Below, piece by piece: positions 8,427 to 15,979 of a DNA stretch of 64,000 bases. The position numbers and the translations under genes are program-made. The notes under the pieces were generated by a model. The model ran no database searches. It was not told where the DNA came from and was given only the letters and a program-made list of their open reading frames with translations. The stretch spans positions 7,341,046 through 7,405,045 of the forward strand of contig NZ_JAINUL010000001.1 of NCBI RefSeq assembly GCF_020639365.1, read 5' to 3'. The DNA comes from Streptomyces flavotricini. GTDB lineage: Bacteria > Actinomycetota > Actinomycetes > Streptomycetales > Streptomycetaceae. Position 1 is the first letter of the stretch; every line of letters begins with the position of its first letter.

Positions 8427-8975
8427 TCACAGACTCAGGAGCATCGCCAACATCCCGATCCCCATGGCGAGTCGGCAGGCCCGCGTCAGCTCCGCTGGCT
8501 TCGCGGACGGCCCGCCCGCGACCGGCGGCGCACCCCCGCCCGCCGTCACCAGCCGGGCCCCGCCGAGCAGCACGTACCCCGCGAAATAGAGGAGCAGCGC
8601 CCCGGTCACGAGCGGCGGCCCGCCATCGTGCCCGTGCCCGTGCCCGTCGGCCATCGTCAGCGCCATGTACGCCATGGCCAGCGAGCCGACCAGGTGGTGC
8701 GCGTGGTGCACCCCGCCCCGCAGCAGCCACAGCGCGTGCAGCACGGCCCCGCAGAAGACGGCCAGCAGGACCCGGGGCCCCCACGGACCGATGCCCGCGG
8801 GCACGGCCATCACCGCCATCCCGAACCCCATCAGGGCCTCGCCCGCCGCCCCGCCGCGGGCCTCCCGCTCCGATCTGCGCGCCCGCGACAGGCAGTACGC
8901 ACCGCTCACCGCGCACAGCAGGACGAGCAGCCACGCGGAGAGGGAAGCGGGAAGGGACATGGCGGGACCGTGCAC
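8427..8975 (-). CDS. DUF5134 integral membrane protein
   Basis: A 182-residue protein with about five hydrophobic segments (SLSAWLLVLLCAVSGAY, MGFGMAVMAVPAGIG, LLAVFCGAVLHALWLL, LVGSLAMAYMALTM, LLLYFAGYVLLG). A His-rich loop (HHAHHLVG, and GHGHGHDGG) might bind metal. The GTG start is preceded by GGGAGG 7 bp upstream; an internal ATG five codons later lacks a ribosome site. It is upstream of the M56 protease on the same strand, and they probably form a unit. The assignment to DUF5134 is from memory of the family pattern. Function unknown. Confidence 0.8.
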   Translation of the reverse strand: MHGPAMSLPASLSAWLLVLLCAVSGAYCLSRARRSEREARGGAAGEALMGFGMAVMAVPAGIGPWGPRVLLAVFCGAVLHALWLLRGGVHHAHHLVGSLAMAYMALTMADGHGHGHDGGPPLVTGALLLYFAGYVLLGGARLVTAGGGAPPVAGGPSAKPAELTRACRLAMGIGMLAMLLSL

Positions 8976-9108
8976 GGCGGAACCTCCCGGTTCGTCGGCG
9001 TCACGGGAAGAGATGCCCCGGCCCGGACACCCGCACGCCGCCCCGGGTTAGGCTCTCCTTGCCGTACCGGGCATGTCATATGCCGCCGAGCTGAACGGAG
9101 CCCCCCCG

Positions 9109-9648
9109 ATGTCGACCGCCCACCCCACCGCCCTGAACTTCCGCAGTGCCGTGGAGGCGGACGTACCGGACCTGGTGGCCCTCGTCGAGTCCGCCTACCG
9201 CGGAGACGCCAGCCGCGCCGGCTGGACCACCGAGGCCGACGTCCTGGACGGGCAGCGCACCGACCCCGAGGGCGTCCGCGCGGTCATCGGCGCCCCCGAC
9301 GGCGTCCTGCTCGTCGTCGAGCGCGCCGGCGGGCTCGTCGCCTGCTGCCAGCTCGAACACCGGGGCGACCACGCCTACTTCGGGATGTTCGCGGTCCGCC
9401 CGGGGCTGCAGGGCGGCGGCCTCGGCAAGGAGATCCTCGCCGAGGCCGAGCGCCGCGCCCGCGAGACGTGGGGCGCCAAGGAGATGCGGATGACGGTGGT
9501 GAACGTACGGGAGGACCTCATCGCGTACTACGTCCGCCGCGGCTACCGCCGCACCGGCGAACTGAGCCCCTTCCCCTACGGCGACGAGCGCTTCGGCGTC
9601 CCGCTCCGCGACGACCTGGCCTTCGAGCTGCTGGTCAAGCCGCTGTAG
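9109..9648 (+). CDS. GNAT family N-acetyltransferase
   Basis: A 179-residue GNAT enzyme that transfers an acetyl group from acetyl-CoA to an amine. The acetyl-CoA loop is seen as VRPGLQGGGLGKEIL around residue 100, preceded by the strand YFGMFAV. The C-terminal YYVRRGYRRTGE is the usual final motif. The ATG lies 9 bp after CGGAG; an in-frame ATG 36 bp earlier lacks a ribosome site but cannot be excluded. Substrate cannot be inferred. A hairpin follows the stop. Confidence 0.9.
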   Translation: MSTAHPTALNFRSAVEADVPDLVALVESAYRGDASRAGWTTEADVLDGQRTDPEGVRAVIGAPDGVLLVVERAGGLVACCQLEHRGDHAYFGMFAVRPGLQGGGLGKEILAEAERRARETWGAKEMRMTVVNVREDLIAYYVRRGYRRTGELSPFPYGDERFGVPLRDDLAFELLVKPL

Positions 9649-9657
9649 CGCGGAGCG

Positions 9658-9685
9658 GGGAGCCGGGAGCGGGGAACCGGCTCCC
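9658..9685. terminator. Bidirectional hairpin between the GNAT and GDPD genes
   Basis: GGGAGCCGG and its perfect complement CCGGCTCCC, with a 10-nt loop, fill the 54-bp gap between two convergent genes. It probably serves both transcripts. Confidence 0.7.
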
Positions 9686-9702
9686 GGGGCCGGACGCGGC
9701 CG

Positions 9703-10395
9703 TCAGGCCAGGAACCGGCCCGTGCTGCGGATCTCCGGGAAGTCGGTGGCCGCGCCGTCCAGTTCGAGGGCCCGGGCCAGCCGCAGCTGCTGCAGGGTGT
9801 TGACGGTCCAGCCGGTCACCCGCAGCCCGGCCGCGTGGGCCGACTCCACCATGGCCAGGGTGAGCTCGCGGATGCCGAGCGCGACCGTGTTGGCCCCCAC
9901 GGCGAGCGCCCGTTCCTCGATGGACCTCGGGTGAGCCATGCGCAGGTCCGCGTACAGGGTGGTCCGTACGCCCGGCAGCAGCCGGGCCGTCCCGGCGAGC
10001 ACCGCGTCGTCGAAGGAGGCCACCTCCACCCGGGCGCTCAGGTCGTGGCGCAGGACCAGCTCCGCGAGCGCCGCGGCGGTCGGCGCGTCCTGCACCGACA
10101 CCTGGAGCGGGGTCCGGACCGCGTCGAGGACCTCCTCGAAGACCGGCACGTGTTCGCCCTGGCCGGCGTCCAGCTCGCGCAGCGCGGCCAGGGTCAGATC
10201 GGCGACGGCTCCGGAGCCGTCGGTGGTGCGGTCCACCTCGGCGTCGTGCAGGACGACGAGCACGCCGTCCTTGCTCAGCTGCAGATCCAGCGCGATGACG
10301 TCCATCCCGGAACGTTCCGCGCGGACGAACGACCGCAGGGTGTTCTCCGGTTCGACACCCATGACCCCGCGGTGACCGATGGTGAGGAAAGTCAA
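9703..10395 (-). CDS. Glycerophosphodiester phosphodiesterase
   Basis: Hydrolyses glycerophosphodiesters to glycerol-3-phosphate and an alcohol. The family signature GHRGVMGVEPENTLRSF opens the protein, followed by DLQLSKDGVLVVLHDAEVDRTTDG with the metal-binding acidic residues and catalytic His. No signal peptide is seen, so the product is probably cytoplasmic. The chosen TTG start (residues LTFLTIGHRG) has GAGAG about 6 bp upstream and gives the usual family N-terminus, 230 residues. An ATG 75 bp further upstream is in frame but has no ribosome site. Confidence 0.9.
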   Translation of the reverse strand: MTFLTIGHRGVMGVEPENTLRSFVRAERSGMDVIALDLQLSKDGVLVVLHDAEVDRTTDGSGAVADLTLAALRELDAGQGEHVPVFEEVLDAVRTPLQVSVQDAPTAAALAELVLRHDLSARVEVASFDDAVLAGTARLLPGVRTTLYADLRMAHPRSIEERALAVGANTVALGIRELTLAMVESAHAAGLRVTGWTVNTLQQLRLARALELDGAATDFPEIRSTGRFLA

Positions 10396-10583
10396 GGTTC
10401 TCTCGCTTCCGTCGACGGCGGCTCCCCGCACGGTCGCGGTGTCCCTACCGGCCGGGCGGTGAGGACGCATGCTAGTGCGCCGGGGATGCGATGGGACCGC
10501 CCGTGCAACGCCCGGAACGGGGCCTTCGGCCGGTTCCCGCCAGGGCTGTACGCCGTCGCGCGCGCCGCGGGGGCCCTGCCGCG

Positions 10584-11255
10584 TCACCCGGGCGTGGGCG
10601 CGTCCCCGCCGCCTTGACGATCCGCGGCCGGGGCGCCCGGCGGGGCTGCCTCCGGGGCTCCGGCCAGGGCTTTCGTGCCGGCCGCGGCCAGCTCCGCGAG
10701 ATCGGCCAGCAGGGCTTCGCCGAGCTCCAGTTCGGCCAGGTGCTGCCGCTCGCTCCAGCGCAGCGCGAGCACGGGGAAGGCCCACTCCGCCACCTCGCCC
10801 GCCTGCGCCATGGCCTCCCGGACGGCGGCCAGTTCGCCCCGGGTGCGCTCCAGGTGCTCGCCGACCATCGCGCGCAGCATCTCGGGCTCGGCGAGGTGGC
10901 CGAGCCAGATCCGCAGCAGCAGCCCGTGCTTGAGCACCGGGGGTCCGGCCTCCGCGGTGTCCGAGGCCCAGTCGGCGAGGGCCGCGCGGCCGGTGTCGGT
11001 GATGGCGTAGCGGCGCTTGGCCCGGGCCTCCTCCGGCCCCGAGCGCGCGGAGGCCGCGTACCCGAGCTCCTCCAGCCGGCGCAGTTCGGCGTAGATCTGG
11101 CTGATCGCGGGGGACCAGTAGAAGAAGCGCAGGGAGGAGTCCGCCCACTTCTTCAGCTCGTACCCGGTGCGCTCCCCGGGGAAGGACAGCATCCCGAGCA
11201 CGGCCCACGCGGTCGCCGGCAGGTCTTGCTTCTTCGAGGTCTGACTACTAGTCAT
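10584..11255 (-). CDS. PadR family transcriptional regulator
   Basis: A 223-residue regulator with the PadR winged helix: AWAVLGMLSFPGERTGYELKK, then SPAISQIYAELRRLEELGY and the wing region YAITDTGRAAL. The long C-terminal helical part mediates dimerisation in this family. It is divergent, over 49 bp, from a luciferase-like oxidoreductase, which it probably represses. The start codon overlaps a perfect 13-bp palindrome. An in-frame GTG/ATG upstream would run into the neighbouring promoter. Ligand unknown. Confidence 0.92.
   Translation of the reverse strand: MTSSQTSKKQDLPATAWAVLGMLSFPGERTGYELKKWADSSLRFFYWSPAISQIYAELRRLEELGYAASARSGPEEARAKRRYAITDTGRAALADWASDTAEAGPPVLKHGLLLRIWLGHLAEPEMLRAMVGEHLERTRGELAAVREAMAQAGEVAEWAFPVLALRWSERQHLAELELGEALLADLAELAAAGTKALAGAPEAAPPGAPAADRQGGGDAPTPG
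11242..11254. promoter_or_regulatory. Palindrome over the PadR start codon, candidate operator
   Basis: TGACTA-C-TAGTCA is a perfect 13-bp palindrome that overlaps codons 1-5 of the PadR gene and lies about 50 bp from the start of the divergent oxidoreductase gene. Its place suits autorepression; binding is inferred. Confidence 0.45.
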
Positions 11256-11304
11256 ATTCCGAATTGAAGTAAGGCCGGGCACGGGACGCAACCCTGGAGG
11301 CATC

Positions 11305-12426
11305 GTGAAATTCTCCGTGATCTTCGAAGCTCAGCTGGCCGACCCGACCGTGGAGCGCGAGCACCAGGTCATCCGCGACTGCGTGGAGCAGGCCGTGCTC
11401 GCCGAACGGATGGGATTCGACCGGATCTGGGCCGTCGAGCACCACGCGCTGAAGTGGTACGCACACATGTCCGCTCCGGAGATCTTCCTGACCTGGGTCG
11501 CGGCCCGGACGCACACCATACGCATCGGCCACGGGGTCGTCTGCATGCCCTTCAACTTCAACCACCCGGTGCGTGTCGCCGAGCGGGCCGCGATGCTCGA
11601 CCTGCTCTCCGGCGGCCGCCTCGACCTCGGCGCCGGGCGCGGCGGCACCGAACAGGAGACCTCCCTGTGCGGGGTCGACCGGGAGCGCACCACGCAGGAG
11701 GTGGAGGAGGCGCTGCGGATCATCGGCAAGGCCTGGCAGGAGGAGGAGCTGGAGTACCACGGCGAGCTGATCGACATCGACCCGCACCCGATCCTGCCGA
11801 GGCCGCGCCAGACCCCGCATCCGCCGCTGTTCCTGGCGTGCAGCCGCGCCGAGACCCTCGTACAGGCCGCCGAGCTGGGCGTCGGGGCCCTGGTGATGGG
11901 CTTCGCCGGGCCGGAGTCCATCGCCGCCATGCGGGCCGTCTACGACGGGGCGGTGGCCGGCCGGGACGGCGCTCGCCTCGTCTCCACGGCGGTCAACGAC
12001 CACTTCTCGGTGCTCTGCCCGACCATCGTGCTCGACGACCCGGCCGAGGCGCGCCGGATCGGCATCCGCGGCCAGCGGTTCTTCGCGCAGTCCATCGGCC
12101 ACTGGTACGGCGGCGCCGGCGTTCCGGACGAGGCGGTGGTCGCGGGCGCCGACGAGGAGGCGCGGATGCGCAGCGCGGCGGAACAGGTGGTGGCCCGGCT
12201 GCACGAGCAGGCCATCCCGGTGCGTCCCGCCTCGACGGCGACCTTCCACGCCGACCACGCGTACGGGAGCGCCGACGACGCCATCGCGTACGTGCAGCGG
12301 CTCGAGGAGGCCGGGGCCGACGAGATCATGTGCCTGATCCAGATGGGCACGGTGCCCCAGGAGGCCTGTCTGGAGACCCTGCGCCAGTGGGGCGAAACGG
12401 TCATTCCGCACTTCCGTACCGCCTGA
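11305..12426 (+). CDS. LLM-class flavin-dependent oxidoreductase (luciferase-like monooxygenase)
   Basis: A 373-residue TIM-barrel flavoenzyme of the bacterial luciferase class. Typical blocks are AVEHHALKWYAHMSAPEIFL near residue 45, RIGHGVVCMPFNFNHPVRVAERAAMLDLLSGGRLDLGAGRG (seen at residues 70-115) and the C-terminal EAGADEIMCLIQMG. It uses reduced FMN or F420 supplied by another protein. The GTG start has GGAGG 5 bp upstream. The divergent PadR gene is its likely regulator. The natural substrate is unknown. A GC-rich hairpin follows the stop. Confidence 0.93.
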   Translation: MKFSVIFEAQLADPTVEREHQVIRDCVEQAVLAERMGFDRIWAVEHHALKWYAHMSAPEIFLTWVAARTHTIRIGHGVVCMPFNFNHPVRVAERAAMLDLLSGGRLDLGAGRGGTEQETSLCGVDRERTTQEVEEALRIIGKAWQEEELEYHGELIDIDPHPILPRPRQTPHPPLFLACSRAETLVQAAELGVGALVMGFAGPESIAAMRAVYDGAVAGRDGARLVSTAVNDHFSVLCPTIVLDDPAEARRIGIRGQRFFAQSIGHWYGGAGVPDEAVVAGADEEARMRSAAEQVVARLHEQAIPVRPASTATFHADHAYGSADDAIAYVQRLEEAGADEIMCLIQMGTVPQEACLETLRQWGETVIPHFRTA

Positions 12427-12440
12427 GTGATCGACGTCAC

Positions 12441-12478
12441 CCGTCGGCCCCGCGGGCAGCCGCTGGCGGGGCCGGCGG
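12441..12478 (+). terminator. Terminator hairpin after the LLM oxidoreductase
   Basis: CGGCCCCGC pairs perfectly with GCGGGGCCG and the stem can extend to 13 bp with one G-T pair; the loop is 12 nt. It starts about 15 bp after the stop codon. Confidence 0.7.
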
Positions 12479-12586
12479 GTGCGGCGTCAGTGGGCGAAAG
12501 GGGCGAAGCGTGCGCTCGGACGGTGGACGGCGGGAAGAATTACGGTGCCCATGGGGGTAGCGCAGGATAATTTCCCGCACGGGCCC

Positions 12587-12616
12587 TTGAGTAGGACAGG
12601 CTCGCACGCATACGCT
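12587..12616 (+). promoter_or_regulatory. Promoter of the DUF6421 operon
   Basis: TTGAGT, an 18-bp spacer, then TACGCT. The predicted transcript starts near 12623 and gives a leader of about 30 nt with GGAGGAAG ahead of the ATG. The sequence is close to the housekeeping sigma consensus. Confidence 0.6.
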
Positions 12617-12651
12617 GTGTTGACGCGAGGTTCTCCTGTGGAGGAAGTGAC

Positions 12652-14058
12652 ATGACGGAAATTCTTGTGCCGGGTTCTGGCGGTGCGGTGATAGCCGCCG
12701 GTGCGCGGGTGGTCGACCACCCGGCGTGGCCCGAGCTCAAGGCCGCCGTGGAGGAGATCCGCCCCTGGCAGGCCAAGGACGGTTCGATCGACTTCGAGGC
12801 CGCGGACGCCCCCGCTCCGACCGAGGTCGCGGCCGCCGTCGAGCGCGCGATCGCCGCCGTGGAGACGCTGTCGCCGCTGCTGCCGCACGCCGCCGCCTAC
12901 CACCGGGCGCTCGTCTCCGACCTGCGCAAGTGGGTCGCGGACGGCTTCAATGTGCCGGACTTCCTGGACTCCCTGCTGGCCTTCCACCCGGCCGCCGAGC
13001 GCGCCGACGGGCTCCAGCACCTGGTCGTCTTCCCCATGTACACGCAGAACGGCAACCTCGACCGCAACTTCGAGGCCGTCGTCCTGAAGATGGTCTGGCC
13101 CGAGTGGCTCTCCGAGCTGGAGCGCACCCGGTACGACAACCCGCTCTTCCTCGGCATCACCTTCGAGGACTTCACCCCCGGCTACGACACGCACTCCGCC
13201 GTGCTCTTCCCGGAGACCATCGCCGTCCGCGAGGCCCCCGAGCGCTTCACCTGGGGCGGCATCTTCTGCGACCGCGAGGCCGCCCGCTACCGCAAGGTCA
13301 CCGAGGCCGCCGTCGACATCCTGGGCATCGAGCTGCCCGAGGACATCGCCCGCATGGTCGAGGACCAGGAGCGCTGCGAGAAGGCCTTCGTCCTGTGGGA
13401 CATGGTCCACGACCGCACCCACAGCCACGGCGACCTGCCGTTCGACCCCTTCATGATCAAGCAGCGCCAGCCGTTCTGGATGTACGGCCTGGAGGAGCTG
13501 CGCTGCGACCTCACCGCCTTCAAGGAGGCCGTGAAGCTGGAGTCCGAGGGCAACGAGCACGGCCGTGACGTGCAGTACGCCGTCCTCTTCGACCGGATGT
13601 TCCGCTTCCCGGTCTCGGGTGACCGCAACCGCAACTACGACGGTCTCGGCGGCCAGCTGCTCTTCGCGTACCTCCACAAGCACGACGTCGTGCGCTGGAC
13701 GGACAACAAGCTGAAGATCGACTGGATGCGCGCCCCGCAGGTCACCAACCAGCTGTGCGCCGAGATCGAGGACCTCTACCGGGCCGGCATCGACCGCCCG
13801 AAGCTCGTCCACTGGTTCAAGGCGTACGAGCTCGTCTCCACCTACCTGGCCCCGCACCCGGGCTCCAAGTGGGCCAAGGGCCCCGACGCCCTCGACCTCA
13901 CGCAGCCGCCGCGCAAGCTCGTCGACGACGTGCTTCCCGACGAGTTTCCGCTGAGCATGTTCTATGAGGCGCTCGCCAAGAAGCTCAAGGGAGTGATCGC
14001 CTCCACGAAGGGCATCACTGCAGTGAACGCCGATTCGGCCGAGCGGGTCGCCGCGTGA
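12652..14058 (+). CDS. DUF6421 family protein, possible metal-dependent enzyme
   Basis: A 468-residue soluble protein with no signal peptide or membrane segment. I recognise the sequence as the DUF6421 family of actinobacteria. A cluster of His residues stands out: H253, H257 and H259 in VHDRTHSHGD, followed 24 residues later by E281-E282 in YGLEELRCDL. The HDxxH plus downstream Glu layout resembles zinc peptidases, and EELRCD recalls the EECRAD/E motif of M49 dipeptidyl peptidase III, but this is inference. A second His pair lies in LFAYLHKHDVVRW. The gene has a strong GGAGGAAG ribosome site and leads an operon with an SDR enzyme and a threonine-aldolase-like enzyme, so it may act on an amino acid or peptide derivative. 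Confidence 0.9.
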   Translation: MTEILVPGSGGAVIAAGARVVDHPAWPELKAAVEEIRPWQAKDGSIDFEAADAPAPTEVAAAVERAIAAVETLSPLLPHAAAYHRALVSDLRKWVADGFNVPDFLDSLLAFHPAAERADGLQHLVVFPMYTQNGNLDRNFEAVVLKMVWPEWLSELERTRYDNPLFLGITFEDFTPGYDTHSAVLFPETIAVREAPERFTWGGIFCDREAARYRKVTEAAVDILGIELPEDIARMVEDQERCEKAFVLWDMVHDRTHSHGDLPFDPFMIKQRQPFWMYGLEELRCDLTAFKEAVKLESEGNEHGRDVQYAVLFDRMFRFPVSGDRNRNYDGLGGQLLFAYLHKHDVVRWTDNKLKIDWMRAPQVTNQLCAEIEDLYRAGIDRPKLVHWFKAYELVSTYLAPHPGSKWAKGPDALDLTQPPRKLVDDVLPDEFPLSMFYEALAKKLKGVIASTKGITAVNADSAERVAA

Positions 14059-14084
14059 GCGCTCGCCCACAGGAGGCTGCACAG

Positions 14085-14849
14085 ATGAACAGCGCTGGGA
14101 AGTCCGGGAACGGCATGCTCCACGGTGCCGTGGTGGCGGTCGCCGGGGCCGGCGGCCCCGCCGGGCGCGCCGCCCTGCTCCGCCTCGCCGAGGCCGGTGC
14201 CGTCGTCGTCGCCGCCGACGCCGACGCGACGCGCCTCGCGGAGTCCGTGGACGCGGCCCGCTACGCCCACGGCGGCGCCACCGTCACCGGTGACACCGTC
14301 GACCTGCTCGACCTGGAGGCCACCAAGGCCTGGGCCGAGCGCACGGAGAAGGAGTTCGGCCGGATCGACGGGGTCGTCCACCTCGTCGGCGGCTGGCGCG
14401 GCAGCAAGACCTTCACCGACGTGGACCTCGCGGACTGGGACTTCCTGGAGAAGCTCCTGATCCGCACCGTCCAGCACACCTCGCTCGCCTTCCACGACGG
14501 GCTGCTGCGCAGTGACCGCGGCCGCTACGTCCTGATCAGCCAGTCCGGCGCGCACAAGCCGGTCGCCAACAACGCGGCGTACAACGCCGGCAAGGCGGCC
14601 GCCGAGGCCTGGACGCTCGCCCTCGCCGACTCCTTCCGCAAGGCGGGGGGCGAGGACGGTCCGGGCGCCGCGGCTGCGATCCTGGTGATCAAGGCACTGG
14701 TGCACGACGCGATGCGCGCCGAGCGCCCCAATGCGAAGTTCGCGGGTTTCACCGACGTCAAGGAGCTGGCCGAGGCCATCGCCGGCGTCTGGGAGCGGCC
14801 CGCCATCGATGTGAACGGACAGCGTCTGTGGCTCACTCCGCAACCGTGA
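14085..14849 (+). CDS. SDR family NAD(P)-dependent oxidoreductase
   Basis: A 254-residue short-chain dehydrogenase. The Rossmann loop is AVAGAGGPAGRAALLRLAEAGA (residues about 12-33), the catalytic Tyr-Lys pair is in AAYNAGKAAAE, and the Ser is in LISQSGAHKP. The ATG follows AGGAGG by 8 bp, 26 bp after the DUF6421 stop; an earlier in-frame start overlaps that gene and is less likely. The last 22 bp overlap the aldolase gene, which indicates translational coupling. The substrate is presumably a hydroxy or keto compound handled by the neighbouring enzymes. Confidence 0.92.
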   Translation: MNSAGKSGNGMLHGAVVAVAGAGGPAGRAALLRLAEAGAVVVAADADATRLAESVDAARYAHGGATVTGDTVDLLDLEATKAWAERTEKEFGRIDGVVHLVGGWRGSKTFTDVDLADWDFLEKLLIRTVQHTSLAFHDGLLRSDRGRYVLISQSGAHKPVANNAAYNAGKAAAEAWTLALADSFRKAGGEDGPGAAAAILVIKALVHDAMRAERPNAKFAGFTDVKELAEAIAGVWERPAIDVNGQRLWLTPQP

Positions 14850-15907
14850 AAACCGATGCCCGCCGCCACCACGACCCGGCGGTGCGCGGCTTCGCGAGCG
14901 ACAACTACGCGGGGGTCCATCCGGAGATCCTGGAGGCCCTCGCCCTGGCCAACGGCGGCCACCAGGTCGCCTACGGCGAGGACGAGTACACCGAGAACCT
15001 GCAGAAGATCATCCGCAGCCACTTCGGCCCGTACGCGGAGGCCTTCCCGGTCTTCAACGGCACCGGCGCGAACGTCACGGCCCTCCAGGCCCTGACGGAC
15101 CGCTGGGGTGCGGTGATCTGCGCGGAAACGGCGCACATCAACGTCGACGAGGGCGGCGCCCCCGAGCGGATGGCCGGGCTCAAGCTGCTCACCGTCTCGA
15201 CCCCGGACGGCAAGCTCACCCCCGAGCTCATCGACCGGCAGGCCTGGGGCTGGGAGGACGAGCACCGGGCGATGCCGCAGGTCGTCTCGATCACCCAGAA
15301 CACCGAGCTCGGCACGGTCTACACGCCGGACGAGATCCGGGCGATCTGCGAACACGCGCACTCCCACGGCATGAAGGTCCATCTCGACGGGGCCCGCATA
15401 GCCAACGCCGCGGCCTCGCTCGACGTGCCGATGCGCACGTTCACCAACACGGTGGGCGTGGACGTGCTGTCCTACGGCGGCACCAAGAACGGCATGATGT
15501 TCGGCGAGGCCGTGGTGGTCGTCAACCCGGACGCGGTCCGGCAGATGAAGCACATCCGCAAGATGTCGATGCAGCTCGCGTCCAAGATGCGGTTCGTGTC
15601 GGTGCAGCTGGAAGCGCTGCTGGCCAAGGACCTGTGGCTGCGCAACGCGCAGCACTCCAACGCCATGGCGCAGCGGCTGGCGGCGGGCGTCCGCGAGACC
15701 GACGGCGTGGAGATCCTCTACCCGGTGCAGGCCAACGCGGTGTTCGCGAAGCTGCCGCAGGAAGTGACGCGGCGGCTGCAGCAGCGCTACCGCTTCTACT
15801 TCTGGGACGAGGCCGCCGGCCACGTGCGCTGGATGTGCGGCTTCGACACCCAGGAGGAAGACGTGGACGGCTTCCTCCAGGCGCTGAAGGAAGAGCTGTC
15901 CCGCTGA
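14828..15907 (+). CDS. Threonine aldolase/beta-eliminating lyase family PLP enzyme
   Basis: A 359-residue PLP enzyme of the low-specificity threonine aldolase type, which splits beta-hydroxy amino acids into glycine and an aldehyde. Seen are FASDNYAGVHPEIL at the N-terminus, the active-site Lys in SYGGTKNGMMFGEA (near residue 223) and HLDGARIANAAASLDV with the PLP-stacking region. The GTG start lies inside the SDR gene (22-bp overlap). A hairpin follows the stop. With DUF6421 and the SDR it makes a three-gene unit that I recall as recurrent in streptomycetes. Confidence 0.93.
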   Translation: MAHSATVKTDARRHHDPAVRGFASDNYAGVHPEILEALALANGGHQVAYGEDEYTENLQKIIRSHFGPYAEAFPVFNGTGANVTALQALTDRWGAVICAETAHINVDEGGAPERMAGLKLLTVSTPDGKLTPELIDRQAWGWEDEHRAMPQVVSITQNTELGTVYTPDEIRAICEHAHSHGMKVHLDGARIANAAASLDVPMRTFTNTVGVDVLSYGGTKNGMMFGEAVVVVNPDAVRQMKHIRKMSMQLASKMRFVSVQLEALLAKDLWLRNAQHSNAMAQRLAAGVRETDGVEILYPVQANAVFAKLPQEVTRRLQQRYRFYFWDEAAGHVRWMCGFDTQEEDVDGFLQALKEELSR

Positions 15908-15921
15908 AGATCTGAATAGAT

Positions 15922-15963
15922 ATACCCTCGACCGCAAATTCATTGATTCGCGGTCGGGGGTAT
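15922..15963 (+). terminator. Hairpin after the threonine aldolase operon, overlapping the next promoter
   Basis: Arms ATACCCTCGACCGC and GCGGTCGGGGGTAT pair over 14 bp with one G-T pair and a 14-nt loop. The loop contains most of the -35 box of the following promoter, so the element may terminate upstream transcription and also influence the transglutaminase gene. Confidence 0.65.
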
Positions 15964-15972
15964 GCCTATGCT
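15943..15972 (+). promoter_or_regulatory. Promoter for a leaderless transglutaminase mRNA
   Basis: TTGATT, an 18-bp spacer, then TATGCT. Seven bases separate the -10 box from the ATG at 15980, so transcription should begin at or next to the A of the start codon. No ribosome site is present, which agrees with a leaderless message. Confidence 0.65.
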
Positions 15973-15979
15973 CCGGGCC

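Noticed and set aside
12487..14082. Long open frame opposite DUF6421
   Set aside because: The opposite frame lacks domain matches and a ribosome site.
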